Positions 14,396 to 23,931 of a stretch of DNA of 64,000 bases are shown piece after piece. Position numbers and translations under genes: made by a program. Source of the stretch: Tsuneonella troitsensis (lineage in GTDB: Bacteria > Pseudomonadota > Alphaproteobacteria > Sphingomonadales > Sphingomonadaceae); contig NZ_LMAU01000001.1 of assembly GCF_001441535.1 (NCBI RefSeq), positions 434,001-498,000 of the forward strand. Reading direction: 5' to 3'. Every line of letters starts with the position of its first letter. Within the stretch, counting starts at the first letter, position 1. Below the pieces are notes generated by a model that saw nothing but the letters and a program-made list of their open reading frames with translations, had not been told where the DNA came from and did no database searches.

Positions 14396-15274
14396 TCAGG
14401 CCTTCTTCTTCTTCGGCTTGATCGCCGCCCAGACCTGGTTTTTCGCCATCCATGCAAGGATCGTGGCGAACAGCAGGAAGCCCATGACCGGCCAGCCGAC
14501 CTGAGTCCGCTTCACCTTCTTGGGTTCCGCCGTCCAGGTCAGGAACGCGGCGATATCCTTGGACATCTGGTCGACCGTCGGGGCCGGCTGGCCCTCGGCG
14601 TAAGTCACCTGGCCATCGACCATCAGCGGCGCTGCCATCGCGATGTTGAGGTTCGCGAAATACGGATTGAAGTGCGTGTTCGGCGGGGTCGCGAACTCCG
14701 GGAACACCTGCTTCACAGTCTTGCCGTCCACCGTGAAGGTGTTGACGTCGCGATATCCGGTAAGGAGCGAATAGACGTAGTTCGAACCGTCCTTGCGCGC
14801 CTTGGCCATCAGCGAAAGGTCTGGCGGGATGGCATTGTTGTTCGCCGCCGCAGCCGCCACCGCATTGGGATAGGGCGAGGGGAAGTAGTCGGTCGGCAGG
14901 CCGGGACGCGTGTTCGCCTCGCCGGTGGTGGGGTCGATGCCCGGCACCTGGAAGCCGGCGGCGATCGCCTTCACTTCCGCTTCGCTGTAGCCCAGCGCCG
15001 CGAGATCGCGGAAGGCCACGAACTTAAGGCCGTGGCAGGCGGCGCACACTTCCTTGTAGACCTGCATGCCGCGCTGGAGCTGCGCCAGGTCCCACTTGCC
15101 GAACGCACCATCGGACGCGAGGCCCGCATCGCGCGGCTTCAGGTGGAACTCGTACTCCGCGGTCTTTTCCTTGAGCTGACCGTCGGAAATGACGGTGGCT
15201 AGGCCGGTGCCGAAGCCCCACACCGCCATCAAGGCGAAGAACAGGCCGGTGAGGATTCCGATGAGACGGATCAT
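14396..15274 (-). CDS. petC: Cytochrome c1 of the bc1 complex
   Basis: 292 residues from the ATG at 15274. The N-terminal helix (about 2-27) targets the membrane, the heme c motif CAACH is at 77-81, and the acceptor methionine probably lies in the segment NIAMAAPLMVDG. A C-terminal membrane helix (WPVMGFLLFATILAWMA) anchors the protein, ending in a lysine-rich tail. It passes electrons from the Rieske protein to cytochrome c in the periplasm. It is third in petA-petB-petC order, 28 bp after petB. Confidence 0.95.
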   Translation of the reverse strand: MIRLIGILTGLFFALMAVWGFGTGLATVISDGQLKEKTAEYEFHLKPRDAGLASDGAFGKWDLAQLQRGMQVYKEVCAACHGLKFVAFRDLAALGYSEAEVKAIAAGFQVPGIDPTTGEANTRPGLPTDYFPSPYPNAVAAAAANNNAIPPDLSLMAKARKDGSNYVYSLLTGYRDVNTFTVDGKTVKQVFPEFATPPNTHFNPYFANLNIAMAAPLMVDGQVTYAEGQPAPTVDQMSKDIAAFLTWTAEPKKVKRTQVGWPVMGFLLFATILAWMAKNQVWAAIKPKKKKA

Positions 15275-15302
15275 TGTCGTGTCGCTTTCCCTAAACCGGT
15301 GG

Positions 15303-16622
15303 TCACACGCCGACCGGCTGTGCGTTCTCGCCCAGCACCGCAGCCTTGTCCTCGCCAAGCACAGCCTCGGTGATCGAGTACGGCAGCGGCTCGGGCTTCT
15401 CGATCATCGAGATGATCGGCAGCACCACGAGGAAATGGAGGAAGTAGTATGCGGTCGCGATCTGGCTCAGCATCACGAACGGTTCCTCCGCCGGCGCACC
15501 GCCACAGTAGAACAGGACGAGCATCGCCGGGATCAGGCCGAACCAGAAGAACTTGCGGAACAGCGGGCGATAGTGGCCGCTGCGCACCGGACCCTTGTCG
15601 AGCCAAGGCAGGAAGAACCACAGCAGGATCGCCGCGAACATCGCCAGCACGCCCAGCAGCTTGGCCTCGATGATCACGATGGCCGTGAACGGGATGTGCA
15701 GGTCCACCGTGAAGGCGCGCAGGATCGCGTAGAACGGCCAGAAGTACCATTCGGGCACGATATGCGCCGGGGTCGAGAGCGGATTCGCTTCGATGTAGTT
15801 GTCCGGGTGACCGAGCAGGTTCGGGCCGAAGAACAGCAGCGCGCAGTAGATCAGCAGGAAGATGCCCAGTCCGTAGCCGTCCTTCGCCGTGTAGTACGGA
15901 TGGAACGGGATCGTGTCGCTTTCCTGCTTCACCTCGACGCCGGTCGGGTTCGAGGAACCCGTGAGGTGCAGCGCCCAGATGTGCAGGATGACGGCGCCCG
16001 CGATCACGAACGGCAGCAGGTAGTGCAGGCTGAAGAAGCGGTTGAGCGCCGCGTTGTCGGGTGCGTAACCGCCCAGCAGCCAGACCTGGATCGGCTCGCC
16101 GACCAGGGGAATGGCGCCGAACAGGCCGGTGATGACCTTGGCACCCCAGAAGCTCATCTGCCCCCAGGGAAGGACGTAGCCCATGAAGCCGGTTGCCATC
16201 ATCAGCAGGAAGATGACCACGCCCAGCAGCCAGACCATCTCGCGAGGGGCCTTGTAGCTGGAATAGAAGAACCCGCGGAAAATGTGGAGATAGATCACCG
16301 CGAAGAACATGCTCGCGCCGTTGGCGTGCGCGTAGCGCAGCATCCAGCCCCAGTTGACATCGCGCATGATGTGTTCGGTCGAAGCGAATGCCACCTGTGC
16401 GTTCGAGGCGTAATGCATCGCCAGCACGACGCCCGTGACGATCTGAAGCACGAGGCAGAACCCGGCGAGGACGCCGAAATTCCACATGTAGTTCAGGTTG
16501 CGCGGCACCGGATAGCCGCCACCGATCGCGTTGTAGACAAGACGCGGCAGCGGCAGCTTCTCGTCCATGAAACGCGTGAAGGCGTTGGTGGGTTGATACT
16601 GTTGGGCCCAGGGGAAGCTCAT
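15303..16622 (-). CDS. petB: Cytochrome b of the bc1 complex
   Basis: 439 residues, a full-length cytochrome b with eight predicted membrane helices. Heme-ligand histidines sit in [27 protein letters not shown] and the helix with [11 protein letters not shown], with the partner pair near [23 protein letters not shown]. The Qo-site [13 protein letters not shown] (PEWY motif) is intact. It oxidises ubiquinol and moves protons across the inner membrane. Starts at ATG 16622, 17 bp after petA. Confidence 0.97.
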   Translation of the reverse strand: MSFPWAQQYQPTNAFTRFMDEKLPLPRLVYNAIGGGYPVPRNLNYMWNFGVLAGFCLVLQIVTGVVLAMHYASNAQVAFASTEHIMRDVNWGWMLRYAHANGASMFFAVIYLHIFRGFFYSSYKAPREMVWLLGVVIFLLMMATGFMGYVLPWGQMSFWGAKVITGLFGAIPLVGEPIQVWLLGGYAPDNAALNRFFSLHYLLPFVIAGAVILHIWALHLTGSSNPTGVEVKQESDTIPFHPYYTAKDGYGLGIFLLIYCALLFFGPNLLGHPDNYIEANPLSTPAHIVPEWYFWPFYAILRAFTVDLHIPFTAIVIIEAKLLGVLAMFAAILLWFFLPWLDKGPVRSGHYRPLFRKFFWFGLIPAMLVLFYCGGAPAEEPFVMLSQIATAYYFLHFLVVLPIISMIEKPEPLPYSITEAVLGEDKAAVLGENAQPVGV

Positions 16623-16639
16623 GGTTGCTCTCTCTCGCC

Positions 16640-17212
16640 TCAGCCGACCCTGACGACGGTGTCGCTGATGAATTCGTACTCCGGCACCTCGAGGTTCGTC
16701 GGGGCCGGGCCTTTGCGGATGCGCGCCGCGGTGTCGTAGTGCGATCCGTGGCAGGGGCAGAAGTACCCGCCGAACTCGCCCTTGACCTCGCCCTCGGCGG
16801 CGCCGAGCGGGACGCAGCCCAGGTGGGTGCAAACGCCCATCGTGATCAGGACGTCGCGGTGACCTTCCTTGGTCCGATCGTCGAGCGTCTGCTGATCGCG
16901 AAGCGAGCCGACCGGTACGGCATTCGCTGCATCGATCTCCGCCGGGGTCAGGCGGCGCACGAACAGCGGCTGCTTGCGGAAGATCGCCTTGATCGCCTGG
17001 CCGGGCTGGATCGCCGACACATCGACCTCGGTGCTGCTCTCGGCGAGCACGTCGGCCGAGGGAGCCATCTGGCTGATCAGCGGGAACAGGACCGAAATCC
17101 CGCCGACGCCTGCGGCGGCGACGGCTGCAATATTGATGAAATCGCGCCGCCGAACCCCGTCGTCGTCGACCGTAACGGTCCCCGGGATCGCGTCGCCAGT
17201 CGTATCAGCCAT
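16640..17212 (-). CDS. petA: Rieske iron-sulfur protein of the bc1 complex
   Basis: 190 residues. An arginine-pair Tat-type signal, RRRDFI at 21-26, precedes the membrane anchor (about 28-48). The [2Fe-2S] ligands lie in CTHLGC (128-133) and CPCHGS (152-157). It carries electrons from the ubiquinol site to cytochrome c1. It is first of petA-petB-petC. The 223-bp gap upstream (17213-17435), after pgeF, holds no gene I can support and probably carries the bc1 promoter. Confidence 0.97.
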   Translation of the reverse strand: MADTTGDAIPGTVTVDDDGVRRRDFINIAAVAAAGVGGISVLFPLISQMAPSADVLAESSTEVDVSAIQPGQAIKAIFRKQPLFVRRLTPAEIDAANAVPVGSLRDQQTLDDRTKEGHRDVLITMGVCTHLGCVPLGAAEGEVKGEFGGYFCPCHGSHYDTAARIRKGPAPTNLEVPEYEFISDTVVRVG

Positions 17213-17435
17213 CAGCCGTACCTTGCCTTCGCTTGCTTGCGCCGACCCGGATGGGAAGGACGCCGAATTCGAGCCTACCGGCAGTTGCGAGAAGAAGCGA
17301 CGGCCCCTGTTTCGCGGTTCGCCGAAGGACGCCCGAAGGGCGCTCTACGGTGCCGGTTTGCGGCGCGCATAGACGGCAAATGCCATGTTGCCAACCGCCA
17401 TTGTGGCGCTTTTCGGACGCGTCTTCAGGACGTGG

Positions 17436-18188
17436 TCAGGCCCGCAGCCCGATGAGTGACAACAACCGCCCGTAGGTCGGCTCTCCAAGGTGCGTCGACC
17501 GACGGAACGAGAAGAACGTGTCGGGCTCGGCATAGGTGTCGCGATGCAGCGCCTCGATACGTTGCAGGCCCGCCTCGGTCAGGCGGTGCAGCACGTACCC
17601 CGGCAGGTCGAATTGCCAGTGCCCTTGTTCGCCGGCCATGAAGAAGCGTGCGTCGCCATCCGTGAACTGCGCCCGGAAATCGGGTCCGACCTCATACGAT
17701 TCCTGCGCGATGCAGGGTCCGACCGCGGCGCCGATCCTGTCGCGCGATGCCCCCAGCATTTCCATCGCGGCCACGGTGTTGCCGATCACTCCGCCATGCG
17801 CCCCCCGCCAACCGGCATGAGCGGCCCCGATCACTCCCGCTTCCGGGTCGGCGAGCAGGATCGGCGCACAATCGGCGGTCAGGATGCCGAGCAACACGCC
17901 GGGCCGGTCGGTCACGAGGGCATCGGCCTTCGGCTTGCCGGTTTCGTCCCACGGATCGCCGACGGTGGCCACGTCGGCCGAGTGGACCTGATGCACGCCG
18001 ACAAGGGTTGCCCCGGGCAGCACCGCCCCTGCCGCGATCCGGCGGTTCTCCGCTACCGCTGCGCGATCGTCATCGGCGCCGAAGCCGCAGTTGAGGCTTG
18101 CCACCGGGCCGGTCGAGACTCCGCCCCGGCGGGTCATGAACCCGTGCGCGACCCCTTCCAGAACCTGCGAGCGAAGCGACTCAGTCAA
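17436..18188 (-). CDS. pgeF: Peptidoglycan editing factor PgeF (laccase-like domain)
   Basis: 250 residues of the YfiH/PgeF family. Conserved segments are HGFMTRRGGVSTGP, VHQVHSADV, LTADCAPILLAD, AHAGWRGAHGGVI and VGPCIAQESYEVG, in which the H, C and H residues form the zinc/copper site. PgeF removes wrongly built muropeptide precursors. The start is a TTG at 18188 that overlaps the pepN stop by 8 bp, so translation is probably coupled. Confidence 0.93.
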   Translation of the reverse strand: MTESLRSQVLEGVAHGFMTRRGGVSTGPVASLNCGFGADDDRAAVAENRRIAAGAVLPGATLVGVHQVHSADVATVGDPWDETGKPKADALVTDRPGVLLGILTADCAPILLADPEAGVIGAAHAGWRGAHGGVIGNTVAAMEMLGASRDRIGAAVGPCIAQESYEVGPDFRAQFTDGDARFFMAGEQGHWQFDLPGYVLHRLTEAGLQRIEALHRDTYAEPDTFFSFRRSTHLGEPTYGRLLSLIGLRA

Positions 18189-20844
18189 GGCTGCGCGTCA
18201 CCTGCTCGAACGTGTCGCGCGACAGGCCCTGGGCTCCGGCGATCCGTTCCAGCTCCGCACGCATGATGGAGGCCCGGCCGGGCTCGACCCTCCGCCACCG
18301 CCCCATCGGCGGCACGAAGCGGGCGGCGGTCTGCGCATTCAGCGGGTCGAGCGCGAGGATAAGGTCCGCCACCATGCGATATCCCTCCCCGCTTGCGGCA
18401 TGGAACGCGTGCGGATTGCCCGCGAACGCCATGTACAGGCTGCGCACCCGGTTCGGATTCTTGAGCGTGAAATCGGGATGGCCCGCGAGCGCCTTGACGT
18501 GCTCGATGGTGTTGGGGTGCAGCGATGCCGCCTGAAGGCTGAACCACTTATCGATCACCAGCGGGTTGCCGCGATACCGGTTGTAGAAGTCGATCAGCTT
18601 GTGGGTCCGCTCGGGGCCGGTCAGCCCGCACAGGACCATCAGTGCGCCCTGCCGGTCGGTCATGGTTTCGGCCGAATCGTACTGGGCTGCCGCAATGCGT
18701 TCGCCCAGCGCCGGGTTGCCCGCCGCCAGGAACACAAGCGCCTGCGTCTTGACCTTGCGGGCCCCGCGCGCGGCCTGGTCGATGCCCGACGATGCGCCGC
18801 TCGCCCGCTCGTGCATCGCGACCAGTTCGGCTTCGAGCGTTCGGCCCAGCCACGCCTTCAGCGCCTCGCGCTCCTCGTGCACACGGCCCGGGTCGGCGAC
18901 GAGGAGTTGCTCGGAAATGTAGGTCTGACTCGGCAGCATCAGCAGTTCGCCGCGCATCGAATCGTCGAGCTTCGGATCGGTGATCACGGCGCGCAGGGCC
19001 CCGCCGATCGCATTGCGAGCAGAATCACGCGCCGCTTCGGAAAGCCCGCCGCCGACGAGCTCGACCAGATGGCCGACGATCAGTTCCTGCATCGCTTCGT
19101 AGCGCGCGAACGGATCGTCGTCGTGCGCGGCGAGGAATACCAGGTCCTCGACGGACGCCTCGCGTTCGATCGAGACGGGGGCGGAAAATCCGCGATTGAT
19201 CGAGAGCACGGGCTTTTCGGCGAAGCCGGCATATTCGAAGGTTGTCTGCTCGCCGACGAGAACGGCAAGCTCTTCGCCCCGGTGACGACCGGTCGCCCGG
19301 TCGAATAGGGCCAGCTTGAGCGGGATCACCATCGGCAACTTGTCAGGCTGTCCGGGAGTCGGCGGGACAGTCTGCCTGAGGGTCAGCCTGGCCGTCTCGC
19401 CGTCGTGGGTCAGTTCGACCTCGACCTTAGGTGTGCCTGCCTGAGAATACCAGCGGCGGAACTGACCGAGATCGACCCCGGCACCGTCCTCCATCGCCTT
19501 GACGAAATCCTCGCAGGTCGCCGCCTCGCCGTCGTGGCGCTCGAAATAGAGGTCGGTTCCCTTGCGGAAGGATTCGGCGCCCATCATCGTGCGCATCATG
19601 CGGATAACTTCGGCGCCCTTGTTGTAGATCGTCGAGGTGTAGAAGTTCGATATCTCGCGGAACGAATCGGGCCGGATCGGATGGGCCAGCGGACCCGAGT
19701 CTTCTGGAAACTGGACGCTGCGCAGCAGGCGCACATCCTCGATCCGCTTGACCGCCTCGCCCTGCATGTCCTGGCTGAACATCTGGTCGCGCAGGACGGT
19801 GAAACCTTCCTTGAGGCTAAGCTGGAACCAGTCGCGGCAGGTGACCCGGTTGCCCGACCAGTTGTGGAAGTATTCGTGCGCGATCACGCCCTCGATACCG
19901 TCGTAATCGCCGTCGGTCGCGGTTTCCGGATCGGCGAGCACATATTTGGTGTTGAAGACGTTGAGGCCCTTGTTCTCCATCGCCCCCATGTTGAAATCGC
20001 CGACCGCGACGATGTTGAACACGTCGAGATCGTATTCGCGGCCGAATACCTCTTCGTCCCACTTCATCGATTTCTTGAGCGATTCCATCGCATGGCTCGT
20101 GCGGGGCAAATCTTCCGCGCGAACCCAGATCGCGAGTTCGACCTCGCGTCCGCTCATTGTCGTGAAGCTGTCCTTGCGCGAGACGAGATCGCCGGCGACA
20201 AGCGCGAACAGATAGCTCGGCTTCGGCCACGGATCGTGCCACTCGGCCCAGTGCCAGGCGTCTCCGGCACCATGCTCGTCGCCCTCGTCCACCTTGTTGC
20301 CGTTCGACAGCAGCACGGGAAACAGTTCCTTCGGCCCCTCCATCCGGACGGTGTAGGTGCTGAGCACATCGGGTCGGTCCGGGAAGAACGCGATGCGGCG
20401 GAACCCCTCCGCCTCGCACTGGGTGCAGAGCATTCCGTTCGAAGCGTACAGGCCCATCAACTGGCTGTTCGCCGCCGGATCGATCTCGGTCACGATGCGG
20501 ACTTCGTGCGGGCCGGGGCTGAGCGCGATGACGAGATCGCCATCGTCCATGCGCCAGTCGTTGGCGCCCTGTCCGTCCACTTCGACCGAGCGCGGCTCCA
20601 AACCGTCGCCCGACAGGCGCAGTTCCTGCGAAGGCGCGCTGTCGGGATTGGGTGCCACGACGAGGGTGGCGGTCACGCGCGTCGTCTCGATACCCAACGC
20701 GAACTCGAGCCGGGTCTCTGGCACGCGCCACGGAAAAGGCGTGTAATCCTCGCGGCGGATCAGCGGCGGCTGCTTGGGCGCGGGAGGCGCGTCGGCCATT
20801 TCGGGGTTGCCGTCGGGCGTCGAGGGTGTGCGGGCAATATCCAT
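18181..20844 (-). CDS. pepN: Aminopeptidase N (M1 family)
   Basis: 887 residues, normal for proteobacterial PepN. The exopeptidase motif is GAMENKGLNVFN; the zinc site HEYFHNW with a downstream glutamate in SLKEGFTVLRDQMFS is intact. It cleaves N-terminal residues from peptides in the cytoplasm. The C-terminal helical part is complete to TRSLD. It is first of a pepN-pgeF pair and divergent from the SDR gene, with only 44 bp between the start codons. Confidence 0.96.
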   Translation of the reverse strand: MDIARTPSTPDGNPEMADAPPAPKQPPLIRREDYTPFPWRVPETRLEFALGIETTRVTATLVVAPNPDSAPSQELRLSGDGLEPRSVEVDGQGANDWRMDDGDLVIALSPGPHEVRIVTEIDPAANSQLMGLYASNGMLCTQCEAEGFRRIAFFPDRPDVLSTYTVRMEGPKELFPVLLSNGNKVDEGDEHGAGDAWHWAEWHDPWPKPSYLFALVAGDLVSRKDSFTTMSGREVELAIWVRAEDLPRTSHAMESLKKSMKWDEEVFGREYDLDVFNIVAVGDFNMGAMENKGLNVFNTKYVLADPETATDGDYDGIEGVIAHEYFHNWSGNRVTCRDWFQLSLKEGFTVLRDQMFSQDMQGEAVKRIEDVRLLRSVQFPEDSGPLAHPIRPDSFREISNFYTSTIYNKGAEVIRMMRTMMGAESFRKGTDLYFERHDGEAATCEDFVKAMEDGAGVDLGQFRRWYSQAGTPKVEVELTHDGETARLTLRQTVPPTPGQPDKLPMVIPLKLALFDRATGRHRGEELAVLVGEQTTFEYAGFAEKPVLSINRGFSAPVSIEREASVEDLVFLAAHDDDPFARYEAMQELIVGHLVELVGGGLSEAARDSARNAIGGALRAVITDPKLDDSMRGELLMLPSQTYISEQLLVADPGRVHEEREALKAWLGRTLEAELVAMHERASGASSGIDQAARGARKVKTQALVFLAAGNPALGERIAAAQYDSAETMTDRQGALMVLCGLTGPERTHKLIDFYNRYRGNPLVIDKWFSLQAASLHPNTIEHVKALAGHPDFTLKNPNRVRSLYMAFAGNPHAFHAASGEGYRMVADLILALDPLNAQTAARFVPPMGRWRRVEPGRASIMRAELERIAGAQGLSRDTFEQVTRSLD

Positions 20845-20888
20845 GTGGCGTTCGTTCCAACCTTATCGCGGGCGTGTCGAGGCGCTAA

Positions 20889-21689
20889 ATGCACGATATG
20901 GGACATATGTTCATTTTCGGCCTCGGATATTCGTCGAAAGCCATCGCAAGTCTGCTCGGCGGCTGGAGGATCGAGGCGACGGGACGCAACGGGACGCATT
21001 CGTTCGACGACGAGGACGGGGTGCGCGCGGCGCTGACGCGGGCGAGCCACGTCCTGTCGTCCGTACCCCCGACGGAAGGCGGCGATCCGGTATTAGCGCG
21101 CTATGGTGATGCGCTGAGCCACAGTTGGCTGGGCTACCTATCGTCCACCGGGGTCTATGGCGACACCGCCGGCGCCTGGGTGGACGAAACCTCGCCGGTA
21201 GGAACGGGCCGCCGTTCGGCTCGGGCCGAGGCTGATCTGGCATGGCTGGCGAAGGGTGCGCGTATCTTTCGGCTGCCGGGTATCTATGGCCCGGGCCGCT
21301 CGCCGCTCGACCGCGTACGCGAGGGCAAGGCGCATCGGATCGACCTTCCGGGGCAGGTCTTCAGCCGGGTTCATGTCGACGATATCGCCAACGGGGTCGT
21401 CGCCGCGCTCGACGCGCCGCCCGGCGCCTACAACCTGGCCGACAACCTGCCCGCAAGTGCCGCCACGGTGACCGAAGAAGCGTGCCGCCTGCTGGGCCTC
21501 GACCCGCCGCCGCTGCAATCGCTGGACGAAGCGGGGCTTTCTCCGATGGCGCGCGGATTTTATGCCGAGAACCGGCGGGTGGCGAATGGGAAGGCACGGC
21601 GCGTGCTCGGTTGGGACCCGACCTTTCCGACCTACCGCGAAGGTTTGGCTGCTATTCTTGCGGGGGAACGGGCACCTGCCGCGCCCTGA
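20889..21689 (+). CDS. NAD-dependent epimerase/dehydratase-like protein (SDR, YeeZ type)
   Basis: 266 residues. The N-terminus FIFGLGYSSKAIA has the short glycine motif of atypical SDR proteins, followed by LSSTGVYGDTAGAWVDE and RLPGIYGPGRSPLDRV, which match the YeeZ/YbjT-like class. The classic YxxxK is not obvious, so catalysis is uncertain. The start could be the ATG at 20889, or those at 20898 or 20907. Its 3' end overlaps the convergent EamA gene by 38 bp. Confidence 0.82.
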   Translation: MHDMGHMFIFGLGYSSKAIASLLGGWRIEATGRNGTHSFDDEDGVRAALTRASHVLSSVPPTEGGDPVLARYGDALSHSWLGYLSSTGVYGDTAGAWVDETSPVGTGRRSARAEADLAWLAKGARIFRLPGIYGPGRSPLDRVREGKAHRIDLPGQVFSRVHVDDIANGVVAALDAPPGAYNLADNLPASAATVTEEACRLLGLDPPPLQSLDEAGLSPMARGFYAENRRVANGKARRVLGWDPTFPTYREGLAAILAGERAPAAP

Positions 21690-22578
21690 GCGCGACGATC
21701 ATGCCCAGGGTTGCAAGCAGCGCGCCCGCGATCGCCAGCGCCGACCAGCGATATCCTTCGAGCACGGTCGAGATCGCCATGGCGATGACCACGACCAGGA
21801 CTCCGTTGTACGCCGCGCGGCCCGCTCCCAGTTCGCGGACGAGCTGGTAGTAGAGCGGGAAGGTCACGACCGTGCCCGCTATCGCGAGCCACACCGTCCC
21901 CAACCAATAAGCGGGCTCGGTCGGCACCACCGGCGGTCCTGCGACCAGCCAGGCCGCCGCGACATCGATCCCGGTTCCGTAGAGGATTGCCCAGGCCAGC
22001 AGGCTGACCAGCGGAACGTCGCGGCCCGCCGGTCCCGCCTGGACGACATTGGCGATCGAGGCGGACAGCATTCCCCCCAGTGCCAGCGCGGTCCCCAGCG
22101 CGACGTTGCCGCCCAGTGGCGCAACGCGGGCTTCGTTCACCAGCAGCACGCCGATCCCGGCAAGGGCTATCATGCTCCCGAACAGGAACCGCGCGGTAAC
22201 CGCTTGCCCCAACAAGGCGCGGGCGAGGAGCGCGTTCGGCACGAACATCATCCCGACCAGCAGCGCGACCACGCCGGAAGTCAGGTGGGCTTCGGACGCA
22301 TAGACGAAGGTATAATTGCCGCAGAACTGGAACAGGCCCATCGCCAGCGCCAGTCCGTGCGCCCGTCCCGGCATGGCGAGGGGCTTCTTCATCAGCAGCG
22401 CGAGCGCGAACATTGCCGGAGCGGCGATCGCGAACCGGTATGCGATCGACCACTGGGCCGGCACGCCGTCGATCTGTCCCCGGATGACGTACCAGGTCGA
22501 TCCCCAGATGATCGCCGTGAGCACGAATGGCACCGCGATGCCCGGGCGCAGGAGCGCGTGCGGCGGGGATTGGGTCAC
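21652..22578 (-). CDS. EamA/DMT-family transporter
   Basis: 308 residues with ten predicted membrane helices in two EamA repeats. The first repeat opens VPFVLTAIIWGSTWYVIRGQ, typical for the family, and the second begins near GTALALGGMLSASIANVV. DMT carriers export amino acids, metabolites or drugs; the substrate cannot be told. The ATG overlaps the ltaE stop as ATGA, so export of an ltaE-related compound is possible but only an inference. Confidence 0.9.
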   Translation of the reverse strand: MTQSPPHALLRPGIAVPFVLTAIIWGSTWYVIRGQIDGVPAQWSIAYRFAIAAPAMFALALLMKKPLAMPGRAHGLALAMGLFQFCGNYTFVYASEAHLTSGVVALLVGMMFVPNALLARALLGQAVTARFLFGSMIALAGIGVLLVNEARVAPLGGNVALGTALALGGMLSASIANVVQAGPAGRDVPLVSLLAWAILYGTGIDVAAAWLVAGPPVVPTEPAYWLGTVWLAIAGTVVTFPLYYQLVRELGAGRAAYNGVLVVVIAMAISTVLEGYRWSALAIAGALLATLGMIVALRARQVPVPPQE

Positions 22579-23573
22579 AGGGCTGCGATCGCGTCGGCCA
22601 GCGTGCGCGCGTCTTCCTCACGCGTGTTCCACGCGGTCACGAACCGCGCGGCATCCTCGCCCCAGTCGTAGAAGCCGAACCCCTTGCCGCGCAGTGCATC
22701 GCGCTCGGCGGCGGTGAGGCGCACGAAAAGTTCGTTCGCTTCGACCGGATGCATCAGCCGTTCGCCGCACGCGTCCGCGATCTCGGCGGCGGCGGCGTTG
22801 GCGGCGCGTGCATTGTCGAGCCACAGTTCCCCGTCGAGCATGGCGAGAAGCTGCGCGGCGAGGAAGCGGCCCTTCGACTGCAGGTGGCCCGCCCGCTTGC
22901 GGCGGTACCGGGCGAGCGCGGCGGCGGCAGGATCGAGGAACACGATCGCCTCTGCGCTCATCCCGCCGTTCTTGACGCAGCCGAAGCTCAGCGCGTCGCA
23001 CGGCCCTGCGGCCTGCGCGGGGGGGCATCCGAGGAACGCGACGGCGTTGGCGAAGCGGGCGCCGTCGATATGGAAGCCCAGTCCGCGCGACTTGGCGAGC
23101 GCACCCAGCGCGTTCAGTTCTTCAGGCCGGTAGCTGCGACCGTACTCGCTGGCCTGGGTGACCGAAAGCGCATGCGGCTGTACCTGGTGCACATCGTCGC
23201 GGATGGGATCGATGGCGGCGCGCACGTCGTCCGGTGTCAGTTTCGCGCCTGCGCCGTCTGCCAGTATCAGCTTGGCGCCGTGGAGGTAGAACCCGGGCGC
23301 GCCGGCCTCGTCGACCTCGATGTGCGCCTCGCGGTGACAGACGACGCCGCCGTGGGGCGGACACAGGGTCGCGAGCGCGAGGCAGTTCGCGGCGGTGCCG
23401 GTGGCCACCCACAACACGGTCACCTCACGCTCGAACAGCGCGCCGAACGCCTCGTCGAGGCGGCGCGACAGGGCATCGTTGTCGTAGGGTGCGTCGGCTT
23501 CGTCCGCGGCGCGCATCGCGTCCCACACGCGGGGGTGGACGGCGGCGGCATTGTCGGAAAGGAACTGGCGCAT
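22575..23573 (-). CDS. ltaE: Low-specificity L-threonine aldolase
   Basis: 332 residues from the ATG at 23573. This fold-type I PLP enzyme splits threonine or allo-threonine to glycine and acetaldehyde. The segments ATGTAANCLALATLCPP and HIDGARFANAVAF contact the cofactor; the PLP lysine is in SFGCVKNGG. It begins MRQFLSDNAAAVHPRV, the family start; the open frame upstream is not used. The EamA gene overlaps its stop. Confidence 0.92.
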   Translation of the reverse strand: MRQFLSDNAAAVHPRVWDAMRAADEADAPYDNDALSRRLDEAFGALFEREVTVLWVATGTAANCLALATLCPPHGGVVCHREAHIEVDEAGAPGFYLHGAKLILADGAGAKLTPDDVRAAIDPIRDDVHQVQPHALSVTQASEYGRSYRPEELNALGALAKSRGLGFHIDGARFANAVAFLGCPPAQAAGPCDALSFGCVKNGGMSAEAIVFLDPAAAALARYRRKRAGHLQSKGRFLAAQLLAMLDGELWLDNARAANAAAAEIADACGERLMHPVEANELFVRLTAAERDALRGKGFGFYDWGEDAARFVTAWNTREEDARTLADAIAAL

Positions 23574-23622
23574 CGGAACGCCCCTAGCTTCGCTGGCGTT
23601 GAGCGCAAGAAGGAGACACCCC

Positions 23623-23931
23623 ATGGCGATTGAAGGGCTCGAGATTACGCACGAAGGCAACGCGGCGCACGGAGAGTACCGGGCCACCGTGCCTGGCAGC
23701 GATGCCGTCGGGCGGCTCACCTGGAAAGCACGGGGCGAAGCGCGGATCGCCGATCACACGCTCGTACCCCCCGAGATCGGCGGACAGGGCGTAGCGGCGG
23801 CGCTGGTCGATGCCCTGGTTCGCGATGCCCGTGAAGACGGCTTCAAGATCGTGCCGCAGTGTTCGTACGTGGAGGCGCAGTTCCGTCGCCATCCCGAATG
23901 GGCAGACCTGCTGGCTCCTACCCCGAGTTGA
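23623..23931 (+). CDS. Small GNAT-type N-acetyltransferase
   Basis: 102 residues from an ATG with AAGGAG upstream (about 23610). The protein matches the short YjdJ-type acetyltransferases: LTWKARGEARIADHTLVPPE, then IGGQGVAAALVDALVRDARE, the acetyl-CoA loop, and IVPQCSYVEAQFRRHPEW. The substrate is unknown. Its 3' end overlaps the PH-domain gene by 14 bp on the opposite strand. Confidence 0.88.
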   Translation: MAIEGLEITHEGNAAHGEYRATVPGSDAVGRLTWKARGEARIADHTLVPPEIGGQGVAAALVDALVRDAREDGFKIVPQCSYVEAQFRRHPEWADLLAPTPS